From Pseudomonas sp. KU26590 (GTDB lineage: Bacteria > Pseudomonadota > Gammaproteobacteria > Pseudomonadales > Pseudomonadaceae): DNA of 64,000 bases. Numbering within the stretch: the first letter of the stretch is position 1; every line of letters begins with the position of its first letter. This document shows positions 28,825 through 42,032 of this stretch, piece after piece. The notes below the pieces were generated by a model. That model was not told the DNA's origin, ran no database searches, and saw nothing but the letters and a program-made list of their open reading frames with translations. The translations under genes were made by a program, and so were the position numbers. Where the stretch lies: positions 1-64,000 of the forward strand of contig NZ_CP110644.1 in assembly GCF_026153515.1 (NCBI RefSeq), given 5' to 3'.

Positions 28825-29790
28825 ATGAACACGAAAAAGGCCCTGCTATCCACGTTGCTCACCGCCGGCGTGCTCGCCAGTGGCGCCAGTCAGGCTGCGG
28901 GATGGTGCGAGTCCGGCAAGCCGGTGAAATTCGCCGGTCTGAACTGGGAAAGCGCAATGCTGCTGACCGACGTGCTGCAAGTTGTGCTGAACAAGGGCTA
29001 TGGCTGCGAAGTGGACAGCCTGCCGGGCAACTCCATCACCATGGAAAACGCCCTGAGCACCAACGATATTCAAGTGTTTGCCGAAGAATGGGTCGGCCGT
29101 AGCGAGGTTTGGAACAAGGCTGCAGCCGCCGGCAAAGTGGTCGGCGTCGGTTCGCCGGTGAAGGGTGCGGTGGAAGGCTGGTACGTGCCGCGTTACGTGA
29201 TCGAAGGCGACGCCAAGCGCAAGCTGGAAGCCAAGGCACCGGACCTGAAGTCCATCGCCGATCTGGGCAAATACTCAGCCCTGTTCAAGGACGCCGAAGA
29301 GCCGGAGAAAGGCCGTTTCTATAACTGCCCGGCCGGCTGGACCTGCGAGCTGGAAAACAGCGAGATGCTGAAAAGCTACGGCCTGGAAAGCAAGTACACC
29401 AACTTCCGCCCTGGCACCGGCCCGGCGCTGGATGCGGCGATTCTGTCCAGCTACAAGCGTGGCGAGCCGATTCTGGCCTACTACTGGTCGCCGACGCCGC
29501 TGATGGGCCAGGTAGACATGGTGCGTCTGGAAGAGAAAGACGGCGTCAACAAGGCCATCGACATCAAGGTCGGCCTGTCCAAGGCGTTCCACGAACAGGC
29601 GCCAGAACTGGTGTCGGTGATGGAGAAGGTCAACATCCCGATCGACCTGCTCAACCAGAATCTGGCCCGCATGACCAAAGAGCGCATCGAGTCGCCGAAA
29701 CTGGCGAAGATCTTCCTCAAGGAGCACCCGGAAGTGTGGCATCAGTGGGTGAGCGAGGATGCGGCGAAGAAGGTGGATGCCTCGTTGTAA
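28825..29790 (+). CDS. hutX: ABC transporter substrate-binding protein HutX-like
   Basis: A periplasmic binding protein of 321 residues from the glycine betaine/OpuAC-type family, which in the hut locus is thought to bind histidine. The signal peptide is residues 1-22 or so (ALLSTLLTAGVLASGASQAA). The ATG at 28825 is preferred over an in-frame start 36 codons upstream because the latter would bury the signal peptide. It is followed, after a REP pair, by the permease and ATPase genes of the same importer. Confidence 0.9.
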   Translation: MNTKKALLSTLLTAGVLASGASQAAGWCESGKPVKFAGLNWESAMLLTDVLQVVLNKGYGCEVDSLPGNSITMENALSTNDIQVFAEEWVGRSEVWNKAAAAGKVVGVGSPVKGAVEGWYVPRYVIEGDAKRKLEAKAPDLKSIADLGKYSALFKDAEEPEKGRFYNCPAGWTCELENSEMLKSYGLESKYTNFRPGTGPALDAAILSSYKRGEPILAYYWSPTPLMGQVDMVRLEEKDGVNKAIDIKVGLSKAFHEQAPELVSVMEKVNIPIDLLNQNLARMTKERIESPKLAKIFLKEHPEVWHQWVSEDAAKKVDASL

Positions 29791-29832
29791 GGCTTTGATC
29801 CGGGTGCCGCGCTACGGCGGTACACCGAACCT

Positions 29833-29936
29833 GTAGGAGTGAGCTTGCTCGCGATGACGTCGGCACACCCACCATCGTTGGTGGCTGACAAATTGCTATC
29901 GCGAGCAAGGTGGAGCGCCACCCCGGTCACTCCTAC
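29833..29936. repeat. REP pair, GTAGGAGTGAGCTTGCTCGCGA type, right arm with 18-bp insert
   Basis: The left arm is GTAGGAGTGAGCTTGCTCGC. The right arm carries GTGGAGCGCCACCCCGGT (29910-29927), the complement of the insert in the pair at 26029 apart from one base. It sits inside the hut operon, between hutX and hutW. Confidence 0.85.
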
Positions 29937-29971
29937 GGGAATCAGTACCACCTACTTGATCGAGAAAACCT

Positions 29972-30823
29972 ATGTTCCCCGAAAGCTTCACGTTCTCCAT
30001 CGCCGACTGGGTCAATGACTGGGTCGACAAGCTGGTCACCAATTACGGCGACGTGTTCAGGCACATTTCCGACACGCTGCTGTGGGCCATCGTCAAGCTC
30101 GAAGGCCTGCTGCGCGTTGCGCCGTGGTGGCTGCTGCTGGCCATCGTCGGGCTGATCGCCTGGCACGCGACCCGCAAGATCACCACCACGGTGGTCATCA
30201 TCGGCCTGCTGTTCCTGGTCGGTGCGGTAGGCCTGTGGGACAAGCTGATGCAGACCCTGGCGCTGATGCTGGTCGCCACGCTGATCTCGGTGATCATCGG
30301 CATACCGCTCGGCATTCTGTCAGCGCGCAGCAATCGCCTGCGCTCGATACTGATGCCGCTGCTGGACATCATGCAGACCATGCCCAGCTTCGTGTACCTG
30401 ATTCCGGTGCTGATGCTGTTTGGTCTGGGCAAAGTCCCAGCGATCTTCGCCACGGTCATCTACGCCGCGCCGCCGCTGATTCGCCTGACCGATCTGGGCA
30501 TTCGTCAGGTCGATGGCGAGGTCATGGAAGCGATCAACGCGTTCGGCGCCAACCGCTGGCAGCAACTGTTTGGCGTGCAACTGCCGCTGGCGCTGCCGAG
30601 CATCATGGCCGGGATCAACCAGACCACGATGATGGCGCTGTCCATGGTGGTGATCGCCTCGATGATCGGTGCGCGCGGGCTGGGCGAGGACGTGCTGGTC
30701 GGCATCCAGACCCTCAACGTCGGACGCGGCCTGGAAGCGGGTCTGGCCATCGTCATTCTGGCGGTCGTGATCGACCGTATTACGCAGGCCTACGGCCGTC
30801 CACGGCATGAGGCGAATAAATGA
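29972..30823 (+). CDS. hutW: ABC transporter permease HutW-like
   Basis: The membrane subunit of the histidine/betaine-type importer, 283 residues with about six to seven helices (for example [15 protein letters not shown] and [20 protein letters not shown]). The permease coupling loop that contacts the ATPase is [20 protein letters not shown]. The stop overlaps the start of hutV by four bases (ATGA at 30820), as expected for subunits of one complex. Confidence 0.92.
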   Translation: MFPESFTFSIADWVNDWVDKLVTNYGDVFRHISDTLLWAIVKLEGLLRVAPWWLLLAIVGLIAWHATRKITTTVVIIGLLFLVGAVGLWDKLMQTLALMLVATLISVIIGIPLGILSARSNRLRSILMPLLDIMQTMPSFVYLIPVLMLFGLGKVPAIFATVIYAAPPLIRLTDLGIRQVDGEVMEAINAFGANRWQQLFGVQLPLALPSIMAGINQTTMMALSMVVIASMIGARGLGEDVLVGIQTLNVGRGLEAGLAIVILAVVIDRITQAYGRPRHEANK

Positions 30824-31695
30824 GCGTCGAGACTATTAATCCAGCGAGCGCAGGCAATCCAGAGAGCCCGGCGAGTCTGGACGGCAAAATCGTCGTCAAG
30901 AACGTGTACAAGATCTTCGGCAACCGCGCCAAAGATGCGCTGGCCATGGTTCAGAACAACCAGACCAAAGATCAGGTGCTCGCCCAGACCGGCTGCGTCG
31001 TCGGCGTGAACGACTTGTCGCTGTCCATCTCCAGCGGCGAAATCTTCGTGATCATGGGCCTGTCGGGTTCGGGGAAATCGACCCTGGTGCGCCATTTCAA
31101 TCGCCTGATCGACCCCACCAGCGGCGAGATTCTGGTTGATGGCGAGAACATCCTGACCTACGACATGGAAACCCTGCGCAACTTCCGTCGGCACAAGATC
31201 AGCATGGTGTTCCAGAGCTTCGGCCTGCTGCCGCACAAGAGCGTGATCGACAACGTCGCCTACGGCCTGACCATTCGTGGCGAGAACAAAGCGCAATGCG
31301 CCGAGCGCGCGCAGCACTGGATCACCACCGTTGGCCTGAAGGGCTACGAGAAAAAGTACCCCCATCAGCTCTCCGGTGGCATGCGTCAGCGCGTGGGCCT
31401 GGCACGCGCACTGGCGGCTGACACTGACATCATCCTGATGGACGAAGCGTTCAGCGCCCTCGATCCGCTGATCCGCGCGGAGATGCAGGACCAGTTGCTG
31501 GAGCTGCAATCGAACCTGAAAAAGACCATCGTGTTCATCACCCACGACCTCGACGAAGCCGTGCGCATCGGCAACCGCATCGCCATTCTGAAGGACGGTC
31601 AGCTGATCCAGGTCGGGACACCGAAAGAAATCCTCTACTCGCCTGCCGACGATTACGTTGATCGTTTCGTGCAACGGCGCGTGGCGACGCTCTAA
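30820..31695 (+). CDS. hutV: ABC transporter ATP-binding protein HutV-like
   Basis: The ATPase of the HutXWV importer, 291 residues. Walker A is GLSGSGKST, the signature [15 protein letters not shown], and Walker [14 protein letters not shown]. The switch histidine is in [10 protein letters not shown]. The N-terminus has a short Ser/Ala/Pro-rich lead (about 20 residues) before the conserved VKNVYKIFG. No C-terminal CBS domains are visible, unlike ProV/OpuAA, and the protein ends soon after the nucleotide-binding domain. Confidence 0.93.
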   Translation: MSVETINPASAGNPESPASLDGKIVVKNVYKIFGNRAKDALAMVQNNQTKDQVLAQTGCVVGVNDLSLSISSGEIFVIMGLSGSGKSTLVRHFNRLIDPTSGEILVDGENILTYDMETLRNFRRHKISMVFQSFGLLPHKSVIDNVAYGLTIRGENKAQCAERAQHWITTVGLKGYEKKYPHQLSGGMRQRVGLARALAADTDIILMDEAFSALDPLIRAEMQDQLLELQSNLKKTIVFITHDLDEAVRIGNRIAILKDGQLIQVGTPKEILYSPADDYVDRFVQRRVATL

Positions 31696-31708
31696 GGACG
31701 CTGCGGTC

Positions 31709-33346
31709 ATGTCGCGAGCAGAACTGATCATCATCGGTGAGGGCCCGGTCAGCTGGCAGGAAGTGTCCGCCGTGGCCCGTCATGGCGCGACGCTGTCACT
31801 GTCGGAAGGCGCCTGGGCGCGCATCGATAACGCGCAAATCATCGTTCAGCGTATCGTTGCCAGCGGCGAACGCGCCTATGGCGTGAACACCGGCCTTGGC
31901 GCGCTGTGCAGTGTGTCGCTGGCGGGCGAGCAGCTGGGTCGGCTATCGCGCAACACCCTGCTCAGCCATGCCTGCGGCGTCGGCCCGGCGCTACCGGACG
32001 AGCAGACCCGCGCGATCACTTGTGCCGCGATCATCAATTACAGCCAGGGCAAGTCCGGGATTCATCGTCAGGTCGTCGAGGCCTTGCTGGCCTTGCTCAA
32101 TCGCCGCATCACACCGCAAGTGCCGTCCCAGGGTTCAGTGGGATATCTCACGCATATGGCGCACATCGGCGTCGCGTTGTTGGGCGTCGGTCAGGTGAGT
32201 TATCGCGGGCAAGTGATGTCGGCGTTGCAGGCGCTCAGCGAAGAAGGCCTGTCGCCGGTGGAGCTGGGGGCCAAGGACGGTTTGTGCCTGGTCAACGGCA
32301 CGCCGTGCATGACTGGCCTGAGTTGCCTGGCCGTCGCCGATGTGAACCGCCTGATGCAGTGGGCCGATGTGATCAGCGCCATGACCTTCGAAGGCCTGCG
32401 CGGGCAACTCGACGCCTTCGACGAAACCATCATCGCGCTCAAGCCACACCCCGGCATGCAGCAAGTCGGCAAAAACCTGCGCGGCCTGCTCGCCGGCAGC
32501 GAGGTGCTCGCCAACAGTCAGGGCATTCGCACCCAGGACGCCTTGAGCATCCGCTCGATCCCGCAGGTCCACGGCGCCACGCGCGACCAGTTGGCCCATG
32601 CGACGCGGCAGATCGAGATCGAGCTCAATTCCGCCACCGACAACCCGCTGCTGCTCGGCACGCCCGAAGCGTATCGCGTCGTCTCCCAGGCCAACCCCCA
32701 CGGCCAGTCCGTGGCGATGGCGGCTGATCTGCTGGCGATTGCCATGGCCGAACTGGGCTCGATTGCCGAGCGACGGCTGGACCGGCTGATCAACCCGACG
32801 GTCAGCGGGCTGCCGGCGTTTCTGGTCAGCCAGCCCGGCGTCAACTCCGGGATGATGATCACCCAATACGTCGCCGCCTCGCTGTGCGCGGAAAACCGCC
32901 AGCTGGCGCAACCGGCGGTCATCGACAACTACGTGACGTCCGGCCTGCAGGAGGATCATCTGAGCATGGGCACCAGCGCCGCCTTGAAGCTGCACAAGGT
33001 GCTGGAGAACGTGACGCAGATCCTGGCCATCGAGTATTTGCTGGCCGCCCAGGCGTTCGAATTTTTCAAGGGCCCGCGCTTTGGCGTGGGCACCGAGGCG
33101 GCGTGGCGTCTGCTGCGCGAACGCGTGCCGGCCTACGACGAAGACCGCTGGCTGGCGCCGGACATTGCCAGCAGCGTGACGCTGCTCAAAAACGAAGAGT
33201 CATTGGAATCCGTATTCCAGCGCTGCCGCGATTATGCGGCACACGCTCACCCCGACACCGACAACAACGGTCGCAGCGCAAGCGCCCCCGCGCGGGACAG
33301 GCAGGAGCCGGTTCAGCGCAGACGACCGATACCCATTCAGGAGTAG
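31709..33346 (+). CDS. hutH1: HutH1, histidine ammonia-lyase paralogue lacking the MIO triad
   Basis: A member of the HAL/PAL/TAL family, 545 residues from ATG 31709. True ammonia-lyases build the MIO electrophile from an internal Ala-Ser-Gly. Here the loop reads GSVG (residues 142-145) followed directly by YLTHMAHIG, whereas HutH2 has [15 protein letters not shown]. Exactly the three residues ASG are missing. Other active-site regions are kept: [38 protein letters not shown] and [11 protein letters not shown]. The C-terminal 40 residues are a polar tail absent from HutH2. It cannot make MIO in the normal way, so histidase activity is unlikely. Published genetics in P. fluorescens SBW25, as I recall it, found hutH2 but not hutH1 needed for growth on histidine. 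Its real job is unknown. Confidence 0.9.
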   Translation: MSRAELIIIGEGPVSWQEVSAVARHGATLSLSEGAWARIDNAQIIVQRIVASGERAYGVNTGLGALCSVSLAGEQLGRLSRNTLLSHACGVGPALPDEQTRAITCAAIINYSQGKSGIHRQVVEALLALLNRRITPQVPSQGSVGYLTHMAHIGVALLGVGQVSYRGQVMSALQALSEEGLSPVELGAKDGLCLVNGTPCMTGLSCLAVADVNRLMQWADVISAMTFEGLRGQLDAFDETIIALKPHPGMQQVGKNLRGLLAGSEVLANSQGIRTQDALSIRSIPQVHGATRDQLAHATRQIEIELNSATDNPLLLGTPEAYRVVSQANPHGQSVAMAADLLAIAMAELGSIAERRLDRLINPTVSGLPAFLVSQPGVNSGMMITQYVAASLCAENRQLAQPAVIDNYVTSGLQEDHLSMGTSAALKLHKVLENVTQILAIEYLLAAQAFEFFKGPRFGVGTEAAWRLLRERVPAYDEDRWLAPDIASSVTLLKNEESLESVFQRCRDYAAHAHPDTDNNGRSASAPARDRQEPVQRRRPIPIQE

Positions 33347-33353
33347 CAGCATC

Positions 33354-34904
33354 GTGACCAACACCCTACAGGCGACCCCGCTGAATCTGATCCCCGGCCA
33401 GTTGACGCTCGCCCAAGTGCGCGCGATCTATCAGCGGCCGGTAACGCTGACCCTCGACGCCAGCGCCGATCGGCAGATCGAAGACAGCGTGGCCTGCGTC
33501 GAGCAGATCCTCGCCGAGAACCGCACCGCCTACGGCATCAACACCGGTTTCGGCCTGCTGGCCTCGACGCGCATTGCCAGCGCCGACCTCGAAAACCTGC
33601 AGCGTTCGCTGGTGCTGTCTCACGCAGCAGGCGTTGGCGGTCCGATCAGTGATGAGCTGGTGCGCCTGATCATGGTGCTCAAAGTCAATAGCCTGAGCCG
33701 GGGCTTCTCCGGGATTCGCCGTCAGGTGATCGACGCGCTGATCGCCCTGATCAACGCCGAGGTCTATCCACACATCCCGCTCAAGGGTTCGGTAGGCGCA
33801 TCCGGAGACCTCGCGCCATTGGCGCACATGTCGCTGGTGCTGCTGGGCGAAGGCAAGGCGCGCTACAAGGGCGAATGGCTGAATGCCGTGGACGCGCTGG
33901 CCATCGCAGGGCTCACGCCATTGACGCTGGCGGCCAAAGAAGGACTGGCTTTGCTCAACGGCACGCAAGTGTCGACGGCGTATGCGTTGCGCGGCCTTTT
34001 CGAAGCCGAAGACCTGTTCGCCGGCGCCTTGAGCTGCGGCGCGCTGACCGTTGAGGCCGTGCTTGGCTCCCGCGCGCCGTTCGACGCACGCATTCATGCG
34101 GCACGCGGTCAGCGCGGCCAGATCGATTCGGCTGCGGCCTATCGCGACCTGCTCGGCGACGGCAGTCAGGTCTCCGACTCCCACCGCGACTGCGACAAAG
34201 TTCAGGACCCCTACTCCCTGCGCTGCCAGCCACAGGTCATGGGCGCCTGCCTGACTCAACTGCGTCAGGCCGCCGAAGTGCTGGCGATCGAATCCAACGC
34301 GGTGTCGGACAACCCGCTGGTGTTTGCGTCCGAAGGCGAGGTGATTTCCGGCGGTAACTTCCACGCTGAACCCGTCGCCATGGCTGCCGACAACATCGCC
34401 TTGGCCATCGCTGAAATCGGCTCGCTGAGCGAACGCCGCATCTCGCTGATGATGGACAAGCATATGTCGCAACTGCCGCCGTTTCTGGTGGCCAACGGCG
34501 GGGTGAACTCCGGTTTCATGATCGCTCAGGTCACGGCCGCAGCGCTGGCCAGTGAAAACAAGGCGCTGTCCCATCCGCACAGCGTCGACAGCCTGCCGAC
34601 CTCCGCCAACCAGGAAGACCACGTGTCGATGGCGCCCGCCGCCGGCAAGCGTCTGTGGGAAATGGCGGAGAACACTCGCGGCGTGCTGGCTGTAGAATGG
34701 CTGGCTGCGTGTCAGGGTCTGGACTTGCGCAACGGTCTGAAGACCTCGGAAAAACTGGAAATCGCCCGCACCACGCTGCGCGGCACAGTCCCGTTCTACG
34801 AGAAAGACCGCTTCTTCGCCCCTGATATCGAGGCCGCCATCGAGCTGCTGGCTTCCAACTGCCTGAGCGACCTGGTTTCTGCTGACCTGCTGCCGAGTTT
34901 TTGA
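33354..34904 (+). CDS. hutH2: Histidine ammonia-lyase HutH2
   Basis: The first enzyme of histidine breakdown, giving urocanate and ammonia. It has 516 residues. The GTG start at 33354 follows AGGAG, which overlaps the hutH1 stop; an in-frame ATG 40 codons upstream lies inside hutH1 and is unlikely. The MIO-forming Ala-Ser-Gly is at 149-151 within [16 protein letters not shown]. The active-site segments [19 protein letters not shown] and ANQEDHVSM are intact. This is the copy expected to carry the pathway. Confidence 0.97.
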   Translation: MTNTLQATPLNLIPGQLTLAQVRAIYQRPVTLTLDASADRQIEDSVACVEQILAENRTAYGINTGFGLLASTRIASADLENLQRSLVLSHAAGVGGPISDELVRLIMVLKVNSLSRGFSGIRRQVIDALIALINAEVYPHIPLKGSVGASGDLAPLAHMSLVLLGEGKARYKGEWLNAVDALAIAGLTPLTLAAKEGLALLNGTQVSTAYALRGLFEAEDLFAGALSCGALTVEAVLGSRAPFDARIHAARGQRGQIDSAAAYRDLLGDGSQVSDSHRDCDKVQDPYSLRCQPQVMGACLTQLRQAAEVLAIESNAVSDNPLVFASEGEVISGGNFHAEPVAMAADNIALAIAEIGSLSERRISLMMDKHMSQLPPFLVANGGVNSGFMIAQVTAAALASENKALSHPHSVDSLPTSANQEDHVSMAPAAGKRLWEMAENTRGVLAVEWLAACQGLDLRNGLKTSEKLEIARTTLRGTVPFYEKDRFFAPDIEAAIELLASNCLSDLVSADLLPSF

Positions 34905-34908
34905 TCGG

Positions 34909-34929
34909 GACAGGCCAGGATGGCCTGTC
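34909..34929 (+). terminator. Stem-loop after hutH2 (weak or attenuating)
   Basis: Arms GACAGGCC and GGCCTGTC flank a five-base loop five bases after the hutH2 stop. No T-run follows. Because hutT, hutI and hutG lie downstream in the same direction, it may stabilise the upstream mRNA rather than end transcription. Confidence 0.5.
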
Positions 34930-34960
34930 GTTGAAATGAGGATGTAAGCGCAATGATTTT

Positions 34961-35047
34961 GTAGGAGCGCGCTTGCCCGCGATTGCGGTGTGTCAGCTAT
35001 GGATGTGCTGACTGATACACCGAATTCGCGGGCAAGCGCGCTCCTAC
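34961..35047. repeat. REP pair, family A (REPIN-like)
   Basis: Inverted GTAGGAGCGCGCTTG-type arms, 87 bp, lie between hutH2 and hutT inside the hut operon. Confidence 0.9.
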
Positions 35048-35102
35048 AGAGATGTGCGCAGCTCTCGTTTCGCAGCAAAAAGTAAGACTAGGAACGTGTG
35101 AA

Positions 35103-36497
35103 ATGACATCGCAAAATGCTACAGATCTGAAACGCGGGCTCAGCGCTCGCCACATTCGCTTCATGGCGCTGGGCTCGGCCATTGGCACAGGGTTGTTCTA
35201 CGGTTCCGCGTCGGCCATCAAACTGGCCGGCCCTGCTGTTCTGCTGGTGTACATCATCGCCGGCGCTGCGGTTTACATGGTCATGCGCGCCCTCGGTGAG
35301 ATGGCCGTGCGCAACCCGGTGTCCGGCTCGTTCGGCGAGTACGCCACCACGTATCTGGGTCCGCTGGCAGGGTTTGTCCTCGGCTGGACCTACGCGTTCG
35401 AGATGGTCATCGTCTGCCTGGCCGACGTCACTGCGTTCGGCATCTACATGGGCTTCTGGTTTCCGGAGGTGCCGCGCTGGATCTGGGTGCTCGGCATCGT
35501 CTTTCTGATCGGCGCGCTTAACCTGTGCAGCGTCAAAGTCTTCGGTGAAACCGAGTTCTGGCTGTCGCTGCTCAAGGTCGGCGCGATCATCGCGATGATC
35601 CTCGCCGGCTTCGGCATCATGCTGTTCGGCCTCGGCTCGGTCTCGGGCGGCGGCGTCAGCAGCGTGAGCAATCTGTGGGCCTACGGCGGCTTCATGCCCA
35701 ACGGCATCGGCGGTCTCGTGGCCTCGCTGGCCGTGGTGATGTTCGCCTTTGGCGGCATCGAAATCATCGGCATCACCGCCGGTGAAGCTCGGAACCCGGA
35801 GCGCGTGATCCCTCGTGCGATCAATGCGGTCCCGCTGCGGATTCTGCTGTTTTACGTGCTCACGCTGTTCGTCCTGATGTCGCTGTACCCGTGGCAGCAG
35901 ATCGGCAGCCAGGGCAGCCCGTTCGTCCAGATCTTCGATCACCTGGGGATTTCCTCCGCCGCCACCGTCCTCAACATCGTGGTGATCACTGCAGCCGTTT
36001 CGGCGATCAACAGCGACATCTTCGGTGCCGGACGCATGATGTACGGACTGGCGATACAAGGTCAGGCGCCAAAGGGTTTTGCTCAGTTGTCCGCGCAGGG
36101 CGTGCCGTGGATGACCGTGCTGGTGATGGGCGTGGCGCTGCTCTGCGGCGTTGTGCTGAATTACCTGATTCCGGAAAACGTGTTCCTGCTGATCGCCTCG
36201 ATCGCGACCTTCGCGACGGTCTGGGTGTGGCTGATGATTCTGGTCACGCAGATCGCCATGCGCCGCTCGATGAGCGCAGAAGAAGTCGCCCAGCTGAAAT
36301 TTCCCGTGCCGTTCTGGCCCGTCGCGCCGATTGTTGCCACCTTGTTCATGGTGTTTGTGTTTGGCGTGCTGGGTTATTTCCCGGACAGCCAAGCCGCGCT
36401 GGTGGTGGGAGCGGTGTGGATCGGGTTGCTGGTGGTTGCGTACTGGATTTGGGTGAAGCCGAAGCAAAACCTGATCAAGGTCACATCAAACAGCTGA
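35103..36497 (+). CDS. hutT: Histidine permease HutT (APC family)
   Basis: An amino acid transporter of 464 residues in the inner membrane with about 12 helices. Typical of the AAT branch of the APC family are [20 protein letters not shown] (the G-[S]-x-I-G-T-G loop of helix 1) and [20 protein letters not shown]. Its place between hutH2 and hutI matches the histidine-specific HutTh of P. fluorescens. The ATG at 35103 gives the N-terminus [13 protein letters not shown]. Longer in-frame starts run into the REP element and are rejected. Confidence 0.93.
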   Translation: MTSQNATDLKRGLSARHIRFMALGSAIGTGLFYGSASAIKLAGPAVLLVYIIAGAAVYMVMRALGEMAVRNPVSGSFGEYATTYLGPLAGFVLGWTYAFEMVIVCLADVTAFGIYMGFWFPEVPRWIWVLGIVFLIGALNLCSVKVFGETEFWLSLLKVGAIIAMILAGFGIMLFGLGSVSGGGVSSVSNLWAYGGFMPNGIGGLVASLAVVMFAFGGIEIIGITAGEARNPERVIPRAINAVPLRILLFYVLTLFVLMSLYPWQQIGSQGSPFVQIFDHLGISSAATVLNIVVITAAVSAINSDIFGAGRMMYGLAIQGQAPKGFAQLSAQGVPWMTVLVMGVALLCGVVLNYLIPENVFLLIASIATFATVWVWLMILVTQIAMRRSMSAEEVAQLKFPVPFWPVAPIVATLFMVFVFGVLGYFPDSQAALVVGAVWIGLLVVAYWIWVKPKQNLIKVTSNS

Positions 36498-36507
36498 GGC
36501 AAAACTT

Positions 36508-36594
36508 GTAAGAGCCGGCCTGCTGGCGAACGCGTTGAATCAGGGCAGGTTGCATTGAATGACGCAGCCGGTTCGCCAGCAAGCCGGCTCCTAC
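36508..36594. repeat. REP pair, family B (REPIN-like)
   Basis: The left arm GTAAGAGCCGGCCTGCTGGC has small changes; the right arm ends at 36594. It lies between hutT and hutI. Confidence 0.85.
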
Positions 36595-36638
36595 GGTCCG
36601 TGTCTGAGGCAGGATCTATTTGTTCTCTGGAGGTACTG

Positions 36639-37844
36639 ATGAAAACGCTCTGGCACCACTGTCACGCAGCAACCATGGCGAACGGCACGTACTCGATCAT
36701 CGAGGACGCCGCCATCGTGACCGACGGAGCGCTCATTGCCTGGGTCGGTCCTCTCCACGCGTTGCCGGACCAGGGCGACATCAAGCGCGTTGACCTCAAC
36801 GGCGCGTGGGTGACGCCCGGCCTGATCGATTGCCACACGCACACGGTGTTCGGCGGTAACCGCAGCGGTGAGTTCGAACAGCGGTTGCAGGGCGTCAGCT
36901 ACGCCGAGATCGCCGCAGCGGGCGGCGGCATCGCCAGCACCGTACGCGCGACCCGGGCCGCCAGTGAAGAAGAACTCTACGCCAGCGCCGAGCGTCGTCT
37001 GCTGCGCCTGCTCAGGGACGGCGTGACCACGATCGAGATGAAATCCGGCTACGGCCTGGACCTCGCCAGCGAACGCAAGATCCTGCGCGTCATCCGTCAG
37101 TTGGGTGAAAACCTGCCGGTCACCGTGCGCAGCACCTGCCTCGCTGCCCACGCCTTGCCACCGGAATACAAAGACCGCGCCGACGACTACATCGCCCACA
37201 TCTGCAGCGAGATGCTGCCCGCGCTGGCGGCGGAAAATCTGGTGGATGCCGTCGATGCGTTCTGCGAATACCTGGCGTTTTCCCCGGCGCAGGTTGAGCA
37301 GGTGTTCATCACCGCCGGCCAGCTGGGCCTGCCGGTCAAGCTGCATGCCGAGCAGCTTTCCTCGCTGCACGGCTCGAGTCTGGCGGCGCGCTATCAGGCG
37401 CTCTCGGCTGACCATCTGGAGTTCATGACCGAAGAAGACGCCATCGCTATGGCGGCCTCAGGCACGGTCGCCGTCTTGCTGCCGGGGGCGTTCTACTTCC
37501 TGCGTGAAACTCAGTTGCCGCCGATGGATGCCCTGCGCAAACACGGGGTGAAGATCGCCATTTCCACCGACCTCAATCCGGGCACATCGCCGGGCCTGTC
37601 GCTGCGGCTGATGCTCAACATGGCTTGCACGCTGTTCCGCATGACCCCGGAAGAAGCCCTGGCCGGCGCAACCATCCACGCAGCACAGGCGCTGGGCATG
37701 GCCGAGACCCATGGTTCACTGGAAGTCGGCAAAACGGCGGATTTCGTCGCCTGGCACATCGAACGGCCCGCCGACCTCGCCTACTGGCTGGGCGGCGATC
37801 TGGACAAACGCGTCGTGCGTCATGGCGTGGAACGCACTCTCTAA
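36639..37844 (+). CDS. hutI: Imidazolonepropionase
   Basis: HutI hydrolyses 4-imidazolone-5-propionate to N-formimidoylglutamate. It has 401 residues from ATG 36639, preceded by TGGAGGTACTG. The metal-binding motif [12 protein letters not shown] is near residue 64, further metal ligands are in KLHAEQLSS, and [10 protein letters not shown] carries the aspartate. The reading frame extends upstream, but that part overlaps the REP pair. Confidence 0.96.
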   Translation: MKTLWHHCHAATMANGTYSIIEDAAIVTDGALIAWVGPLHALPDQGDIKRVDLNGAWVTPGLIDCHTHTVFGGNRSGEFEQRLQGVSYAEIAAAGGGIASTVRATRAASEEELYASAERRLLRLLRDGVTTIEMKSGYGLDLASERKILRVIRQLGENLPVTVRSTCLAAHALPPEYKDRADDYIAHICSEMLPALAAENLVDAVDAFCEYLAFSPAQVEQVFITAGQLGLPVKLHAEQLSSLHGSSLAARYQALSADHLEFMTEEDAIAMAASGTVAVLLPGAFYFLRETQLPPMDALRKHGVKIAISTDLNPGTSPGLSLRLMLNMACTLFRMTPEEALAGATIHAAQALGMAETHGSLEVGKTADFVAWHIERPADLAYWLGGDLDKRVVRHGVERTL

Positions 37845-37857
37845 TCAGGGGAATACT

Positions 37858-38661
37858 GTGGACAAGGTTCTGAGTTTCACTCGCGGTCGCGTACCGCTGC
37901 TGATCAGCATGCCGCACCCGGGACTGCACCTGACGCCCGCCGTGCGTGACAGTCTGGTGGATGAGGCCGTAAGCCTGCCGGACACCGACTGGCACATTCC
38001 GCACCTGTATGACTTTGCGTCTGATCTGGGGGCAAGCGTGCTCTCGGCGGAATATTCGCGCTTCGTCATCGACCTCAATCGCCCCTCCGACGACACGCCG
38101 TTGTACGCCGGCGCGACCACCGGGCTGTTCCCGTCGACGCTGTTCGAAGGCGATCCGTTATTCAAGGAAGGTCTGGCGCCGAGCAAGGAAGAACGCGCGA
38201 CGTATCTGGAGAATATCTGGACGCCGTATCACGACACGCTGCGCAGCGAGCTTGAACGCCTGCGTGCCGAGTTCGGTTATGCGTTGCTGTTCGATGCGCA
38301 TTCCATTCGTGGGCACATTCCGCATCTGTTCGACGGTCGGCTGCCGGACTTCAACCTCGGCACGTTCAATGGCGCGAGCTGCGATGAAGCGCTGGCCCAG
38401 CGTCTGGATTCAACGTGCGCTGCCGCGAAGCTTTACAGCCATGTGCTCAACGGGCGTTTCAAGGGCGGCCACATCACCCGCCACTATGGCGACCCGGCCA
38501 ACCATATACATGCAGTGCAACTGGAACTGGCGCAGAGCACCTACATGGACGAGTTTGTGCCGTTCCACTACCGCCCGGATCTGGCGGAGCCGACGCAGGT
38601 GGTGTTGAAAGGTTTGCTGGAAGAGATGATCGCCTGGGGGCGGGAGAAGTACGGGAAGTAG
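37858..38661 (+). CDS. hutG: N-formylglutamate deformylase
   Basis: The last step of the five-step pathway, releasing glutamate and formate from N-formylglutamate. It has 267 residues. The GTG at 37858 follows GGGGAA and matches the family start MDKVLSFTRG. Family segments seen are PLLISMPHPGLHL, LNRPSDDTPLY, LLFDAHSIRGHIP and GRFKGGHITRHYGDP. Its partner HutF is encoded at the other end of the locus. Last gene of the hut cluster. Confidence 0.95.
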   Translation: MDKVLSFTRGRVPLLISMPHPGLHLTPAVRDSLVDEAVSLPDTDWHIPHLYDFASDLGASVLSAEYSRFVIDLNRPSDDTPLYAGATTGLFPSTLFEGDPLFKEGLAPSKEERATYLENIWTPYHDTLRSELERLRAEFGYALLFDAHSIRGHIPHLFDGRLPDFNLGTFNGASCDEALAQRLDSTCAAAKLYSHVLNGRFKGGHITRHYGDPANHIHAVQLELAQSTYMDEFVPFHYRPDLAEPTQVVLKGLLEEMIAWGREKYGK

Positions 38662-38727
38662 CCTGGCCTCTGCCAACGGGGTACGCGGCGGAATGGATAT
38701 TCGATGCCCGGACAGCGGCCTGAATTT

Positions 38728-38815
38728 GTAGGAGCCGGCTTGCTGGCGAATGCATTGGGTCAGTCGACAAAACAAGTGACTGGCCTCACGCGTTCGCCAG
38801 CAAGCCGGCTCCTAC
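38728..38815. repeat. REP pair, family B (REPIN-like)
   Basis: Inverted GTAGGAGCCGGCTTGCTGGC arms, 88 bp overall, lie between the convergent hutG and cadA genes. Confidence 0.9.
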
Positions 38816-38886
38816 AGGACTCTGCGGCAGGCCCAGCCAATACTCCGACCCTGTCGCGGACGCGGCCTTGGCAGCCAGACCTCGGG

Positions 38887-41313
<2,427 letters not shown>

Positions 41314-41342
41314 GGATTGAGTCTCTAAATGTGCGTGTTGCC

Positions 41343-41374
41343 AAGTGAACACCCTGTAGCCACTATAGGGTCAA
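41343..41374 (-). promoter_or_regulatory. MerR-type promoter/operator of cadA
   Basis: On the minus strand, a -35 TTGACC (41374-41369) and a -10-like TCACTT (41348-41343) are 20 bp apart, the over-long spacing used by MerR-family activators. Between them lies the dyad ACCCTGTAGCCACTATAGGG (41351-41370, plus strand; dyad completed by T41371). This is the expected CadR site. Confidence 0.85.
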
Positions 41375-41396
41375 GCGTCCTATCGAGATCTTGCAC

Positions 41397-41855
41397 ATGA
41401 ACGATTCATTTAAAATCGGCGAACTGGCAAAACTGACGGACTGCCCGGTGGAAACCATCCGCTATTACGAGCGCGAGGGCCTGCTCAGCGAGCCTGCACG
41501 CAGCGACGGCAACTATCGGCTGTACACACAGGAGCACGTCGAGCGGCTGACCTTCATCCGTAATTGCCGCAGCCTGGACATGACGCTGGACGAAATCCGC
41601 AGCCTCTTGGCGCTACGCGACAGTCCGCGGGACCAATGCGAGAACGTCAACGCGCTGATCGATGAACACATCCAGCACGTAAACGCCCGCGTCGCGAGCC
41701 TGCAGGCGCTGCAGGAGCAACTGGTCGACCTGCGCCAACGCTGCAGCGAAGGCGCGCCGGATCACTGCGGGATCCTTGATCGACTGGAAATCAGCGGCAG
41801 CGTCGTGGCCGCGGATGTCGAACACTCCCACGTCGGGCGCAGCCACGGGCATTGA
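41397..41855 (+). CDS. cadR: Cd(II)/Pb(II)-responsive transcriptional regulator CadR (MerR family)
   Basis: CadR activates cadA when Cd2+, Pb2+ or Zn2+ binds. It has 152 residues from ATG 41397. The N-terminal winged helix begins FKIGELAKLTDCPVETIRYY and has the usual EHVERLTFIRNCRSLDM. Metal-binding cysteines are seen in DQCENVNAL, LRQRCSEG and PDHCGIL. The C-terminal histidine-rich tail HSHVGRSHGH forms a second metal site in P. putida CadR. It is divergent from cadA, with the shared operator at 41351-41371. Confidence 0.95.
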   Translation: MNDSFKIGELAKLTDCPVETIRYYEREGLLSEPARSDGNYRLYTQEHVERLTFIRNCRSLDMTLDEIRSLLALRDSPRDQCENVNALIDEHIQHVNARVASLQALQEQLVDLRQRCSEGAPDHCGILDRLEISGSVVAADVEHSHVGRSHGH

Positions 41856-41880
41856 ACGGCTTATGGTGTGGCATCCGACG

Positions 41881-41904
41881 CCTTCCCGGCTAAAGCCGGT
41901 CCCA
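41881..41904 (-). repeat. Single REP arm, family C
   Basis: CCTTCCCGGCTAAAGCCGGT and the following CCCAC form one palindromic arm without a partner, just after cadR. Confidence 0.8.
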
Positions 41905-41918
41905 CTGTCAGGATGGGC

Positions 41919-42004
41919 GTAGGAGCGCGCTTGCCCGCGAACGCAGTGTGTCAGGCAACGACCTGGCATAGAAAAATCGCATTCGCGGGCAAGCGCGCGC
42001 CTAC
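41919..42004. repeat. REP pair, family A (REPIN-like)
   Basis: Inverted arms with a one-base variant in the right arm (GCGCGCCTAC). It lies directly beside the family C arm, so two families share one insertion region between cadR and thyA. Confidence 0.88.
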
Positions 42005-42032
42005 AGGTCCAGCGAACGGCTCGGATCGGCGA

